A DNA stretch of 51,606 nt from an uncultured Porphyromonadaceae bacterium (GTDB taxonomy: Bacteria; Bacteroidota; Bacteroidia; Bacteroidales; Muribaculaceae). The DNA lies in assembly GCA_947176915.1 (NCBI GenBank), contig CAMWSM010000008.1:1-51606 (forward strand), written 5' to 3'. This document shows positions 24,887-34,670 of this stretch, piece by piece. The position numbers were made by a program, and so were the translations under genes. Within the stretch, counting starts at the first letter, position 1, and each line of letters starts with the position of its first letter. The notes under the pieces were generated by a model. It was given only the letters and a program-made list of their open reading frames with translations, was not told where the DNA came from and made no database searches.

Positions 24887-27800
24887 TCACACCTTCATAA
24901 CCTTTCCCTGGCGGACATACCAGACATATCCGTATATCTTTTTGGGGCGTATGGCCTCACGGATAAGCTCCATATATTCCTTCACCTGCTTCTTGTGGTC
25001 ATTATTGTCAGGCTCTGCCCCAAATTTATAATCGACTATGATTGCTTCGGAACGGTCGGCATTAAACATTATGCGGTCAGGACGGCGGTTTTTCTGACGT
25101 GGATAGATGATGTCGCGCTCATTGACCACTTTTCTGCTTCCGTCAAACCAGATGGCTACCTCCGGGTTGGAGAGTGCTCTCTCAAGCATTGGCTCCCATT
25201 CGCGGGCCTGTTGGTTGGAGATCATTCCACGCATTCTCATGGAAAGAATTGCATTATGAAGGTCTGTGGCTTTCTCCACTTTCTCCATCACTCCATGCAG
25301 AAGATTCCCTTCCGAACGGGGATCATCGTCATTAGGGGAGGGAGAAAGAGTAGAGCTATCGCCGGTCTCTCCCTCCACGTAATGGAGTATGGCAGGGCTG
25401 CTGTCAACGCCGTATTCCTCGATTAATCTCTCCTCCACCCCGTTTTCTTTATCTTTTTCTGCCTTTGGAACTGCCTCAGTCCTGAGTTTTTTTTCTCCTA
25501 TGGTAATGACAGCTTCATCCTCGCTTACCTTTATCAGAGGGCGCGGGAGGAGAAGCTCGGTATCAGATGTATCGAGCAGAATCTCAAATGAGCCGTCGTC
25601 CGGTGGGTTAAGAAACTCTTTCAGCAGCATCCCAATGTGTCCTCTCTTTTTAGAGGGACGAGTGAATACGTAGAGTTCGTTAACGGCTCTTGTGAAAGCC
25701 ACATAGACAGAATTAAGTTTATCCATCATGTAGAGGTCATGGTATTCCGTATAAAGCGGAGCATGCTCAGTGTCAAGCAGGTTTTTTGTAGTGCTTACGG
25801 GCAGATAAGGTGGCAGTCCGCAGTCGCTGAAGATGGAAGCAGGCTTTACCCATCGCCATTCAGCCTTCATCTCCGGCTCAAGAGATATGTTGGCAAGTGG
25901 GAGGATTACGCATCCGAATTCAAGACCTTTCGATTTATGAACAGTCATTATCCTTACTGCATCTGTCCCCTCAGGAGAGGATATGGAGCGTAATTTCCCT
26001 TTTGAATCCCACCAATTGATAAAAGAGGCAATGTCGGAAGTGTAGCGGTCGGTATATTCGAGCACCATATCCTGGAAAGCGGCAAGGAAGAGAGCTTGCG
26101 AGCGGCGCATCTCCATAGGCACATACTTCTCAATGACCGCCTCCACTATTGCCGGGAGAGTCTCCGCCTGCATATCGGCAAGAAGGGCGTCTATCTCCTT
26201 GCGCGGCGACTCATTATTCAGGAATCCTGCCACGCTCTCTGCCGGCGAAAGTTCGGGATGACGCAAAGAGAAGAAGGTGAGATTCATATCCATGCCTGAG
26301 GCTATGTAGCGCAAGACATTGAGAACGATTCCTACAGCCTCAGCCTGCGATACGAGTAAGGATTCTTCGCTTATAAAGTCAATTTTACGCTCCCCGGCTT
26401 TTAGGGTCGCATTATAATCTACAAGAGCCGAGATGACAGACTTTCCATCCTCGTTGGTGTCCACGAGTATTGCTATATCCCTTTGCTGAATATTGCGCGC
26501 CATCATTGAGGAAATAAGACTTCCTAACTGAGCAAGGGCTTTTTCCGTGAGGAGGTCGTCGGTGGTTTTCCCGGCTTTTTTCTCCTCATCGGTAGGGGTG
26601 CCTTCCAGGAATCTTACTTCCACATATCCTTCTCTTTCCCTATGTTTTGGGAATTGAGCCACATTTCCATAGAGATCTGAAAAATCGAGATTTCCCATCT
26701 TGAAGGAATCCACACGTGGCGCAAGCAGACTGAAGAATAAGTTGTTAAATTCAACGATGGTTCGGTCAGACCTCCAGTTGGTATTCTCCTCTCGGCTCAT
26801 GCCGGCTGACAGATGATCAGGGAAAAGGGAAGGCACGAAGGAAGTGATCAGGGATGGATCGGCATTTCGGAAACGGTAGATGCTTTGCTTTGCGTCTCCG
26901 ATTATGAGATTATCTTCCCCCCGGCTATCGCTCTCACGCAATAGCGGCTGAAGATTTTCCCACTGCATACGTGATGTGTCCTGAAATTCATCTATGAGAA
27001 AATGATTTATGACACTTCCAAGCCTCTCATATATGAAGGGAGCATCATCATCTCCTATTATCTGGCGGAGCATTGAATTGGTTTCTCCAAGCTGAATGAG
27101 ATTATTGGAGTCCATAAACTCATTCATTTTCAAGCGTGCTTCGCCAAGAAGTCCGAGATATGGAAGGAGAGGAGCATAGACTTGCCAATGGAGCCATTGA
27201 GGAGATGTGTGGGCATTGATCCATTCATTATATGCCTCATACATCTCACGAGCTATCCGGGTAACGGCGCTTTCCTCAGTATTTTTTACACCTTTTTTAA
27301 GCAATGACTTCCCCTCCAGGTTCAGCGGCTTGAAAATTAAGGGGGAACTTAAGGAGAGATCGAATGTCAAATTCCGTATCTTTTTCAGGTGTCCGGAAAG
27401 ATAGCGATGGCAATCTGCGGATGCGTCTATTCCGGCATTTTTCAAAGCCTTTTCAAGTTTATGGGCAAGGTTCTGAGTGTTTTCAAGTGATTCTCTCAGG
27501 GGACGCTCCATTCTATCTTTCAGACTGAGGTAGACAGTTTCGAGAGAAGCAGTCTCCGATGTGCTGATAAAGAAATCGTCGAGGGCAGCGCGGATCTCCT
27601 TGAACTCCTCACTCTCCATCATGCGCAGGGAGCGTCGGAGTGTAGAATAGATTGACCTTGTGGCAGTGCTCTTCTGAAAGACATTCCAGCCTCCTCCTGC
27701 TTGTGCGGCTTCGGCAGTAAGAATCTTAATCCATCTGGAAGCGGGAGTGTCTGCCATTCCGGGTGTATTGATATCGTTTAAAGTAGAATCAATTGCAGCC

Positions 27801-28288
27801 GTTATTAGAAAATCTGAATCAATCTCCACCTGATAGGAGTCGTTAAGATTAGATTCGTAGGCGAAAGTGCGCAGCACTGATTGAAAGAAGGAATCAATCG
27901 TAGACACCCTGAAATCGGAATAGTCGTTGAGAAGCACGGAAAGCGCCTCCTGAGCAGATGTGCCTATTTTTTCAGGAGGGACATTCAGATTTTTCGCAAA
28001 TTCATCCAGATAGGCTGTTTCTTTCAACAGTTCGGGAGTTACTTTACCGGGATCGGCAGCAACGGAAAGATCAGCGAGTTTTTCCACTATTCGCTGTTTC
28101 ATTTCGTTGGTGGCTTTATTAGTGAATGTTATGGCAAGGATTCTCGATAGTCCATCCGATATTTCACGCGGAGTGCGCAGCCGCCAGGATTTTTTTGAGT
28201 CCTTGACAGCGATGAGATACCATATAAATTTTTTGGCCAGCGTATAAGTCTTCCCGGAGCCGGCTGAAGCTCTCTGAATTTGTAACAC
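24887..28288 (-). CDS. UvrD/RecB-type helicase-nuclease (AddA-like)
   Basis: Processes double-strand DNA ends for recombination repair. The 1133 residues start directly with Walker A (ASAGSGKT, 7-14). ITFTNKATNEMKQRI, the DEFQDTSRMQWENLQ Walker B region, GDAKQSIYRFR and the VHKSKGLEFG and AFTRAVNELYVF helicase motifs follow. The C-terminal 200 residues form a RecB-type PD-(D/E)XK nuclease: RRPDRIMF, then VDYKFG, with acid D and K present. Bacteroidota AddA genes usually sit next to an AddB-type gene; none is adjacent here, the neighbours being SUI1 and gldE. Confidence 0.92.
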   Translation of the reverse strand: MLQIQRASAGSGKTYTLAKKFIWYLIAVKDSKKSWRLRTPREISDGLSRILAITFTNKATNEMKQRIVEKLADLSVAADPGKVTPELLKETAYLDEFAKNLNVPPEKIGTSAQEALSVLLNDYSDFRVSTIDSFFQSVLRTFAYESNLNDSYQVEIDSDFLITAAIDSTLNDINTPGMADTPASRWIKILTAEAAQAGGGWNVFQKSTATRSIYSTLRRSLRMMESEEFKEIRAALDDFFISTSETASLETVYLSLKDRMERPLRESLENTQNLAHKLEKALKNAGIDASADCHRYLSGHLKKIRNLTFDLSLSSPLIFKPLNLEGKSLLKKGVKNTEESAVTRIAREMYEAYNEWINAHTSPQWLHWQVYAPLLPYLGLLGEARLKMNEFMDSNNLIQLGETNSMLRQIIGDDDAPFIYERLGSVINHFLIDEFQDTSRMQWENLQPLLRESDSRGEDNLIIGDAKQSIYRFRNADPSLITSFVPSLFPDHLSAGMSREENTNWRSDRTIVEFNNLFFSLLAPRVDSFKMGNLDFSDLYGNVAQFPKHREREGYVEVRFLEGTPTDEEKKAGKTTDDLLTEKALAQLGSLISSMMARNIQQRDIAILVDTNEDGKSVISALVDYNATLKAGERKIDFISEESLLVSQAEAVGIVLNVLRYIASGMDMNLTFFSLRHPELSPAESVAGFLNNESPRKEIDALLADMQAETLPAIVEAVIEKYVPMEMRRSQALFLAAFQDMVLEYTDRYTSDIASFINWWDSKGKLRSISSPEGTDAVRIMTVHKSKGLEFGCVILPLANISLEPEMKAEWRWVKPASIFSDCGLPPYLPVSTTKNLLDTEHAPLYTEYHDLYMMDKLNSVYVAFTRAVNELYVFTRPSKKRGHIGMLLKEFLNPPDDGSFEILLDTSDTELLLPRPLIKVSEDEAVITIGEKKLRTEAVPKAEKDKENGVEERLIEEYGVDSSPAILHYVEGETGDSSTLSPSPNDDDPRSEGNLLHGVMEKVEKATDLHNAILSMRMRGMISNQQAREWEPMLERALSNPEVAIWFDGSRKVVNERDIIYPRQKNRRPDRIMFNADRSEAIIVDYKFGAEPDNNDHKKQVKEYMELIREAIRPKKIYGYVWYVRQGKVMKV

Positions 28289-28290
28289 CC

Positions 28291-28320
28291 TATTGAATAA
28301 ATTGAAAATTGAAAATTGAG
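28291..28320. repeat. AAATTGA tandem repeat (site E)
   Basis: Three to four units of (A)AAATTGA lie just before the AddA-like ATG. The same unit recurs at 47782-47822. Confidence 0.7.
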
Positions 28321-28394
28321 ATTCCCTCCTCTTTTTTAGCTTTTCTCCCTGTGTTTCCTTATCTCTTGATTTATCTTGATAATCCTGATTTATT

Positions 28395-28471
28395 CCCCTT
28401 AGCCTCTTAACCCTTAACCCTTAATTCTTAACCCTTAACCCTTAATTCTTAACTCTTATTACCCCTTAACC
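28395..28471. repeat. TTAACCC repeat tract (site D)
   Basis: About eight units of CTTAACCC or CTTAATT on the plus strand (GGGTTAAG on the minus strand) fill the junction between the SUI1 stop and the AddA-like gene. The unit matches that of site A in inverse orientation. Confidence 0.82.
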
Positions 28472-28800
28472 TTCATTCCAAGGTTTTTCAGTATGTTCTT
28501 GACATCCTCCTTGCGATCTCCCTGAATAAGAATCTCGCCACCCCGGGCACTTCCCCCCGTGCCTAACTTCTGCTTGAGGATTTTTGCTATTTCCTCCAGG
28601 CGCTCTTCCGGGCAGATGAAGCCTTCGATGATTGTGGCTGTCTTCCCTTTTCTTCCTTTTCGTTCCACAATGACTCTTAAGGGTTCAGTTTGCCCTTTAT
28701 ATGTTTCTGATTCCTCGGCAATGGGGTCGGGAGTATTGTCTACGGGTATATCACCCGAATCTTTTAAGGCTCCGAGAGCCTCTTTCCAGTCTATATTCAT
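28459..28800 (-). CDS. SUI1/YciH family translation initiation factor
   Basis: A 113-residue bacterial eIF1-like protein. A disordered N-terminus (about 1-38) is followed by the SUI1 fold: RVIVERKGRKGKTATIIEGF, then ICPEERLEEIAKILKQKLGTGGSARGGEILIQGD, the most conserved segment, and a C-terminal helix and strand (KNILKNLGMKVKG). It is thought to bind the ribosomal P-site area and influence start selection. It lies 19 bp after the porin gene and probably shares its transcript. The stop codon lies within the TTAACC repeat area. Confidence 0.92.
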   Translation of the reverse strand: MNIDWKEALGALKDSGDIPVDNTPDPIAEESETYKGQTEPLRVIVERKGRKGKTATIIEGFICPEERLEEIAKILKQKLGTGGSARGGEILIQGDRKEDVKNILKNLGMKVKG

Positions 28801-28819
28801 AAGAGAAAGAATTTAAATG

Positions 28820-29971
28820 TTAGAAAAGCACCATCAGACGAGCCTGAAAAGCATTAAGAGTGGCTGGAGAGGAGGAAATATGATCCCAAGCGTGAGTATA
28901 TGAATAGTTGAGTCGCGCTGTGATGTAGGGATTGAAATAATAATTGAGCGTAACACTCATGCTGTTGGCTCTTCCTCCGAAAATTCCGGCGTTAGGATCA
29001 GAGAGAGTGGAGTAGTTATAGTTAAGGACACATTCGAGCGTCTTAGGAGCGGGAATTGCCAGCATTGCTGTGGAGGTGGAATAAGTGTAACCCTTTCCTA
29101 TAATCTGTCCGCGCAGAGTGGCATATCCGCTTTGCGATATAAAGGCATTCAGATTATCCCTGCGGTTGATTTGCTGAAAGAAATACTGTCCTTCAAAAGC
29201 CATTCTCCCGTAAGATAGGAGAAGCTCGGGAGTAAATTTGAAGAGATTGCGGGAATGGGTTACAGTTGTGCCGACAGCCTGACGTTGCACAACCTTTGTG
29301 GGGAAAATTGCCGACATGAGGAATCCGTCGTGGACATCCTCTCCATCCTCCAAACGTCGCTGAGGAGTTGCAAAGCCTCCGCTTATCCCGGCGTGAACCA
29401 CCATATCTCTCCGAGGATTCTTTCTCCATGCCAGACGAGTGAGCAATCCGTATCCCTGCTGATTGAAGAGTGGGGCATTCACAATCTCCTTTATGGCAGT
29501 CGCTTCTACATGAAAGCTTGCCGCCGCATAGAATGAAGGCTGATAATGGACATACATTAAGCCAAGTTGCAGCCCGGGGGTGAAGAGAGCGCTCGCGATA
29601 GGCTGCTCCATCGTGCATTTTTGGGAAGATGAATTGGATTGCAGACCATACTGATGGATGAAATTTCCCACCCGGATTGAATTTCCGGGATTGAAATCAT
29701 ATTGAATCCATGCATTGCGCATACCCACCTTATTGTAAGCGTAACTTACATCCATCATGGCGCTCCAGGAATCGTAGGTCAGTTTCCCTCCTATGCGAAC
29801 TTCAGGAATAGCCATTCCATCAGGAAAGGATTCTTTCTCAGGCGAGGCGAAAAGCGCCCCGTCGACAAGAATCCTTCCTGTTGGTGATACTTTAAATTTA
29901 TGTGTTTCCTGAGCGGAAGCCCCGGAAATCAGGAGGGAGGCAAAAATAGCTGCCGAAATAAATTTACGCAT
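28820..29971 (-). CDS. Porin O/P-like outer membrane protein
   Basis: A 383-residue outer-membrane barrel with a signal peptide (about 1-20, ASA-Q). Repeated amphipathic strands follow, and the end is ARLMVLF with a terminal Phe, the usual barrel signature. The plug-like N-terminus (FKVSPTGRILVDGALF) and the NAWIQYDFNPGNSIRVGNFIHQYGL segment match the phosphate-selective porin O/P family. Its gene follows an acid phosphatase by 62 bp, which supports a role in phosphate or phosphorylated-substrate uptake. The anion specificity is inferred from the family and neighbour, not shown by the sequence. Confidence 0.85.
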   Translation of the reverse strand: MRKFISAAIFASLLISGASAQETHKFKVSPTGRILVDGALFASPEKESFPDGMAIPEVRIGGKLTYDSWSAMMDVSYAYNKVGMRNAWIQYDFNPGNSIRVGNFIHQYGLQSNSSSQKCTMEQPIASALFTPGLQLGLMYVHYQPSFYAAASFHVEATAIKEIVNAPLFNQQGYGLLTRLAWRKNPRRDMVVHAGISGGFATPQRRLEDGEDVHDGFLMSAIFPTKVVQRQAVGTTVTHSRNLFKFTPELLLSYGRMAFEGQYFFQQINRRDNLNAFISQSGYATLRGQIIGKGYTYSTSTAMLAIPAPKTLECVLNYNYSTLSDPNAGIFGGRANSMSVTLNYYFNPYITARLNYSYTHAWDHISSSPATLNAFQARLMVLF

Positions 29972-30033
29972 AAATCTGTCAGGTGAAAAAATCCATATCC
30001 TGCAACACCCGGCAACGCTATGCTCCCTTGCGG

Positions 30034-30834
30034 TTAATTCTGATTTGCAGCCACTCTTTTTGAGGGAGCCACTTTCCCCTCCTTTTTGAGTTTTGCAAAT
30101 TCCTTTTTCGCCTTGTCGAGCTGACGGTTGAAGCCTTCATCGGCGTGGAGGCGAGCCACAGCTACGGCTCCCGTAATTCGCCCGGCATCAACATCGCTTT
30201 GGAAATGATAGCCGCAAATCACACGACTTTCACCCATCTCATAGCCACGCTCAAGAATCTCATTCTGGCGGTCAGGGTTAAGTTCGGTCAGCACGAGGGC
30301 GGTTGCCCAGCCGATAGAGGTATGTCCCGAGGGGTAGGAACCATTGGTGGAGAGGTTCACCTCATCCTCCAGGTTGCAGGTATGATCGTTAAAATAGATA
30401 TAAGGCCGGGTGCGCATGTAATGTTCCTTTGCATCGCGTGTTGCGAGGTCGCCGGCATCTTCACGCATCCCGACAATCAGTTTATAAATTTCAGGAGTAT
30501 TTTCCTGTGAAATTTCAACTCCGAAAGCCTCTGAGAAAGCCCGGGGCACACCGTCGCCTCCAAGTTTTGAATCCTGATACGCCTGTTCGCCACGGTCAGT
30601 GTTGCGTAGATTCTTTCCCCAGTCGTAACGTGCCCTGTCGAGCAGAAATGCAATTGAAGATGGATCCGGCGGGGGAGGAAGGAGTTCAAGGCTGTTTGGA
30701 AGATCACCCTCATTGAGGAAATAGACATCCGGATTTGTGGAATGTCCGCGCACCTTCATGTCTGTGTTTTGGGCGGAAGCAAGAAAACCGCCTACTGACA
30801 TTATAAAAGCCAGAGAAAGGGAGATGAGTTTCAT
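30034..30834 (-). CDS. Class A non-specific acid phosphatase (PAP2 family)
   Basis: A periplasmic phosphomonoesterase of 266 residues with a signal peptide (about 1-21, ending ASA-Q). The full class A signature is present: K-EHYMRT-RP, then PSGH (in [12 protein letters not shown]), then [12 protein letters not shown], matching KX6RP...PSGH...SRX5HX3D with all catalytic Arg, Ser and His residues. It releases phosphate from organic phosphates. The porin O/P-like gene follows, so the two could form a small phosphate-scavenging unit. The tail after residue 235 is Lys-rich. Confidence 0.94.
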   Translation of the reverse strand: MKLISLSLAFIMSVGGFLASAQNTDMKVRGHSTNPDVYFLNEGDLPNSLELLPPPPDPSSIAFLLDRARYDWGKNLRNTDRGEQAYQDSKLGGDGVPRAFSEAFGVEISQENTPEIYKLIVGMREDAGDLATRDAKEHYMRTRPYIYFNDHTCNLEDEVNLSTNGSYPSGHTSIGWATALVLTELNPDRQNEILERGYEMGESRVICGYHFQSDVDAGRITGAVAVARLHADEGFNRQLDKAKKEFAKLKKEGKVAPSKRVAANQN

Positions 30835-30980
30835 ACCGATAAATGTTTAAGGTTAAATATTGATGCTCAAAATGCCGGGGGAGGAAATAAAGCATGAGTC
30901 TCCCGACATTGAGGCAATGACTATATTTAATTAAACATTTATCCCTCTGTAATGTTCTGAACAGAGCAAAAAAGCTTGAA

Positions 30981-32075
30981 TCAGAGTTTCTTTTTGAGAT
31001 CATCGACAGAGAATGCCCTGTCGATAAGTTCTCCGGATGCAGAATAGATGAAGTAGGCAGGAAGATTGCCTACATTATAGTTCGAGGCGTTTTTTGAATA
31101 TGCGCCTTCAGGGTCAAAGACAGTGGTCCAGGGGAGATTGACTGCCGCATCTCTCCATGCATATTGGTCGGCATCAAGAGCGACATGATAGAAATTCACA
31201 TTTCCCCCCATAGACTTGTAAAGATTTGAAAGATCAAGATTCAGGGCCGGGGAGTCGGGATGAGTGAGGAGGGAGAAAATGAGCACAGTCTTCTTGCCAT
31301 TCGCCATAACCTCAGAAAGCTTTATGTTCTTCCCCTTTTCATCGGGAAGGTTGATGTCGATCATAGCCAGTTCCTCAGCCTGAATTTCGCGATGAATTCC
31401 TTGCTCCTGTTTTTTCCTTTTGAGGGCATCGAGCGAGGTCTGTTCCAGAAGGGCAGTATGAGGGTCGTTGGGGCGGGTCTCCTTGAAGCCTGTTGCCACG
31501 GCTGCGAAATATTTATAGTCGGAGGTAGTGGGGTCAAAGAGGGGCTTTCCGTCTACAATCTTAGTCAAGGCATAATATGCCACGATTGAGCCTCGAGCAG
31601 GCTGGATATATTTTGTGAACACACTCTTTTTGAACGCCTGGAGAGAATCGGCAGAGATATTGGCAGGGAGTGATCTCACCTCCTTTTCAAAGCGTTCGAG
31701 AGCAGATGCGTTTTCGGAGCCTGAGAGTGAGAAATCAGTGCCGAATTTATCCAGAGAAGATGAAAGAGAAACCGTTTCAATAGAATCTATGGGGACATAG
31801 ACATACTTGTCATTTATGGAGAGGCGGAAGATTTCCGGTCCTGCCGGCGCAGGGCGAGAAATAGAGAAGTCGCCTGAAGAATTGGTACGTGTAGAATCAA
31901 TAGCGATCCATCTTCCGTGGAAATCAGACTTTTCCAACACTACAGACTGATTATCCGCCCCTTCTATGTTGCCTTTTATCTTAAAAGAGGGGTCGCTGCA
32001 AGAGGAGAGAATGGCAGCATAAAAAATCGCTGCGAGAGCAAAGCCGCCCAAGCGGCAGGTTTGAAGAAGTTTCAT
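30981..32075 (-). CDS. DUF4369/thioredoxin-like lipoprotein
   Basis: A 364-residue lipoprotein. Start MKLLQTC was chosen at 32075, because the frame open to 32120 runs upstream through a promoter at 32098-32105. The lipobox is ILSSC. Domains are DUF4369 (about 25-120, beta-sandwich: FKIKGNIEGADNQSVVLEKS), a helical linker, and a thioredoxin-like fold (about 225-360: KKTVLIFSLLTHPDSPALN). The usual CxxC is missing (THPDSP instead), so it is probably not a thiol-disulfide oxidoreductase. It ends DRAFSVDDLKKKL. Confidence 0.85.
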   Translation of the reverse strand: MKLLQTCRLGGFALAAIFYAAILSSCSDPSFKIKGNIEGADNQSVVLEKSDFHGRWIAIDSTRTNSSGDFSISRPAPAGPEIFRLSINDKYVYVPIDSIETVSLSSSLDKFGTDFSLSGSENASALERFEKEVRSLPANISADSLQAFKKSVFTKYIQPARGSIVAYYALTKIVDGKPLFDPTTSDYKYFAAVATGFKETRPNDPHTALLEQTSLDALKRKKQEQGIHREIQAEELAMIDINLPDEKGKNIKLSEVMANGKKTVLIFSLLTHPDSPALNLDLSNLYKSMGGNVNFYHVALDADQYAWRDAAVNLPWTTVFDPEGAYSKNASNYNVGNLPAYFIYSASGELIDRAFSVDDLKKKL

Positions 32076-32097
32076 GTTTTTGAAATGATTTTGAGCG

Positions 32098-32105
32098 CAA
32101 AAATA
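32098..32105 (-). promoter_or_regulatory. Promoter TATTTTTG for the DUF4369 lipoprotein
   Basis: Minus-strand -7 consensus, 23 bp before the chosen ATG, with TTTG 16 bp upstream. It decides the start codon of the gene it drives. Confidence 0.6.
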
Positions 32106-32199
32106 CATAAAAAACCTCAAACAAATGAATAAAACTCCCCGGAAAGCGAAAAAAGAGGAAAATTAAGGAGAAAGGGTGTGAATAACGGAATAAAAATGT

Positions 32200-32207
32200 T
32201 AACTTTG
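32200..32207 (+). promoter_or_regulatory. Promoter TAACTTTG for pnp
   Basis: Exact TAnnTTTG on the plus strand, 43 bp before the pnp ATG. It is divergent from the lipoprotein promoter 95 bp away. Confidence 0.62.
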
Positions 32208-32249
32208 CACTAATTTTCACTCAGCGAAGAAAAACAAGAAAGAATTTAT

Positions 32250-34592
32250 ATGTTAAAGCCAGTAAAAAAGACCATCGAGCTTGGCGACGGCAGAAAGATT
32301 ACAATCGAGACCGGCAAACTTGCAAAGCAGGCTGATGGCGCAGTAGAGGTGCGTATGGGCAACACCATGCTTCTTGCTACTGTTTGTTCGGCGGCGGATG
32401 CCAACGAGGGCGTGGATTTCATGCCACTTACCGTGGAGTATAAAGAGAAATACTCCTCTATTGGTCGCTATCCGGGAGGATTTCTGAAAAGAGAAGGGAG
32501 AGCGAGCGATTATGAGATACTGACCTCCCGTCTGGTGGACCGTGTGTTGCGTCCCCTTTTCCCGGATAATTATCATGCAGAGACATTTGTTAATGTAACA
32601 ATGTATTCCGCCGATGAGAACGAAGCGCCGGATGCGCTTGCCGGCATTGCCGCCTCAGCAGCCCTGATGTGCAGTGATATTCCTTTCCAGGGTCCGATTT
32701 CCGAGGTGAGAGTAGCCCGTGTGGATGGAGAATGGGTCATCAATCCTACTTTTGAACAGATTGAGAAAGCGGATATAGAGCTGATGGTCGGTGCTACTTA
32801 CGACAACATCATGATGGTGGAGGGCGAGATGGACGAAGTGTCGGAGGCAGATCTTCTTGAGGCATTGAAAGTGGCTCATGAGGAGATTAAGAAGCATTGC
32901 GTTGCCCAGATAGAGCTGATGAAAGAGGCTGGCAAAGAGGTGAAACGTGAATATAACCATGAGGTTAATGATGAGGATCTCCGCAAGGATGTAGAGGAGA
33001 AGTGCTACGATAAGGCATACGCTGTGGCTCGTGCCGGAAGTGCGGACAAACATTGGCGCAACGAAAGCTTCAAGGCAATCTGCGACGAATATATCGAGAA
33101 TCTCCCGGAGATGACTGAGGAGCAACTCGAAAAATATACAGAGGAGCAGCGCATAGCAATGGTTAAGCGTTATTATCATGACGTTGAGAAAGAGGCTATG
33201 CGGCGTTGTGTCCTTGATGAAGGGATACGTCTTGACGGTCGCAAGACCACTGAAATACGTCCGATCTGGTGTGAAGTGGACTATCTTCCGGGTCCTCACG
33301 GAGCTGCTATCTTTACACGTGGCGAGACACAGGCGCTCGTAACAGCAACTCTGGGCACAACTCTTGACGAGAAGATCGTTGACGACGTTCTCAACCAGAG
33401 CAAAGAGCGTTTCCTTCTTCATTACAATTTCCCTCCCTTCTCGACAGGCGAGGCTCGTCCGCAGCGCGGAGTCGGCAGACGTGAGGTTGGACATGGCAAT
33501 CTTGCTCACCGCGCGCTGAAAAGAATGTTCCCCGATGATTTCCCCTACACTTGCCGTATCGTTAGTGATATTCTTGAGAGTAACGGATCATCTTCAATGG
33601 CTACTGTATGCGGCGGCACTCTTGCTCTTCTGGATGCGGGAGTAAAGATGAAACGTCCCGTTGCCGGTGTTGCCATGGGTCTGATCTCTGATGCCGGAGC
33701 GGTGAAATACGCCGTGCTTTCGGATATTCTCGGCGATGAGGACCATCTCGGAGACATGGACTTCAAGGTTACAGGCACCGAGAAAGGCATTACCGCTACC
33801 CAGATGGACATCAAGTGTGACGGCTTGAGCTATGAGATTCTCGAAAAGGCTCTTGAACAGGCACGTCAGGGTCGTCTACATATTCTGGGCAAGATTCACG
33901 ACACTATTCCCGAACCGCGCGAAGACTATAAGCCTCACGTTCCTCGCCTTGTTACAATGAATATTCCCAAAGAACTTATCGGAGCCGTTATCGGTCCGCA
34001 GGGTAAGGTTATCCAGGGCATTCAGGAGGAGACCGGAGCCACAATTTCTATTGAGGAGGATGAGAAACTCGGCATAGGGAAGGTGGAGATCGCATCCAAG
34101 GATAAGGCAAGCATTGAGGCAGCTTTGGCTAAAATCAAGGCAATCGTGGCACAGCCCGAAGAGGGAGAAGTTTATGAAGGGACAGTCCGTTCGATTCTTG
34201 ACTTCGGTGCGTTCGTAGAATTTATGCCCGGTCGTGATGGTCTCCTTCACATCAGTGAGATAGCCTGGAACCGTCTTGACTCTATGGATCAGAGCGGCAT
34301 CAAGGAGGGGGATAAAGTGAAGGTGAAACTTATCGAGATCGACAAGAAGACCGGAAAATATCGTCTTTCCATGAAAGTGTTGACTGAAAAGCCTGAGGGC
34401 TATGTGGAAAGAGAGGCTCGCCCGCGCCGTGAAGGTGGCGACAGAGGTCCGCGTCGCGAAGGGGGAGACAATCGTCCGCGTCGTGATGGAGGCGATCGTG
34501 GGCCGCGCCGCGACAATGATCGTGGTCCGCGTGGTCCGCGTCCTGAGGGTAACGGCGGTTCACGTCGATTCACTCCCAGACATGAAGATTGA
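32250..34592 (+). CDS. pnp: Polynucleotide phosphorylase with Arg/Gly-rich tail
   Basis: A 3'-5' phosphorolytic exoribonuclease and RNA-tailing enzyme. The 780 residues hold two RNase PH domains (about 10-145 and 325-550; catalytic region [14 protein letters not shown]), the helical linker between them, a KH domain (about 567-630, with [10 protein letters not shown]) and an S1 domain (about 637-710, [19 protein letters not shown]). The last 65 residues are an unusual low-complexity tail of [12 protein letters not shown] repeats, absent from E. coli PNPase. The tail is probably disordered and RNA-binding. It is monocistronic with a strong terminator. Confidence 0.97.
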   Translation: MLKPVKKTIELGDGRKITIETGKLAKQADGAVEVRMGNTMLLATVCSAADANEGVDFMPLTVEYKEKYSSIGRYPGGFLKREGRASDYEILTSRLVDRVLRPLFPDNYHAETFVNVTMYSADENEAPDALAGIAASAALMCSDIPFQGPISEVRVARVDGEWVINPTFEQIEKADIELMVGATYDNIMMVEGEMDEVSEADLLEALKVAHEEIKKHCVAQIELMKEAGKEVKREYNHEVNDEDLRKDVEEKCYDKAYAVARAGSADKHWRNESFKAICDEYIENLPEMTEEQLEKYTEEQRIAMVKRYYHDVEKEAMRRCVLDEGIRLDGRKTTEIRPIWCEVDYLPGPHGAAIFTRGETQALVTATLGTTLDEKIVDDVLNQSKERFLLHYNFPPFSTGEARPQRGVGRREVGHGNLAHRALKRMFPDDFPYTCRIVSDILESNGSSSMATVCGGTLALLDAGVKMKRPVAGVAMGLISDAGAVKYAVLSDILGDEDHLGDMDFKVTGTEKGITATQMDIKCDGLSYEILEKALEQARQGRLHILGKIHDTIPEPREDYKPHVPRLVTMNIPKELIGAVIGPQGKVIQGIQEETGATISIEEDEKLGIGKVEIASKDKASIEAALAKIKAIVAQPEEGEVYEGTVRSILDFGAFVEFMPGRDGLLHISEIAWNRLDSMDQSGIKEGDKVKVKLIEIDKKTGKYRLSMKVLTEKPEGYVEREARPRREGGDRGPRREGGDNRPRRDGGDRGPRRDNDRGPRGPRPEGNGGSRRFTPRHED

Positions 34593-34615
34593 TAAATTAT
34601 TGCAATTAATCGGAT

Positions 34616-34664
34616 AAATAAAATTACCCGGCAGAATTGAGTCCTGCCGGGTAATTTTATTTTA
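34616..34664. terminator. Bidirectional terminator between pnp and the GH13 gene
   Basis: AAAATTACCCGGCAG and CTGCCGGGTAATTTT form a near-perfect 15-bp stem with A and T tracts on both sides. It serves both convergent genes. Confidence 0.9.
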
Positions 34665-34670
34665 ATTGAT

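Noticed and set aside
32655..33509. A 284-codon ORF antisense to pnp
   Set aside because: It is a shadow of the strongly conserved pnp codons; the translation has no family features and no promoter.
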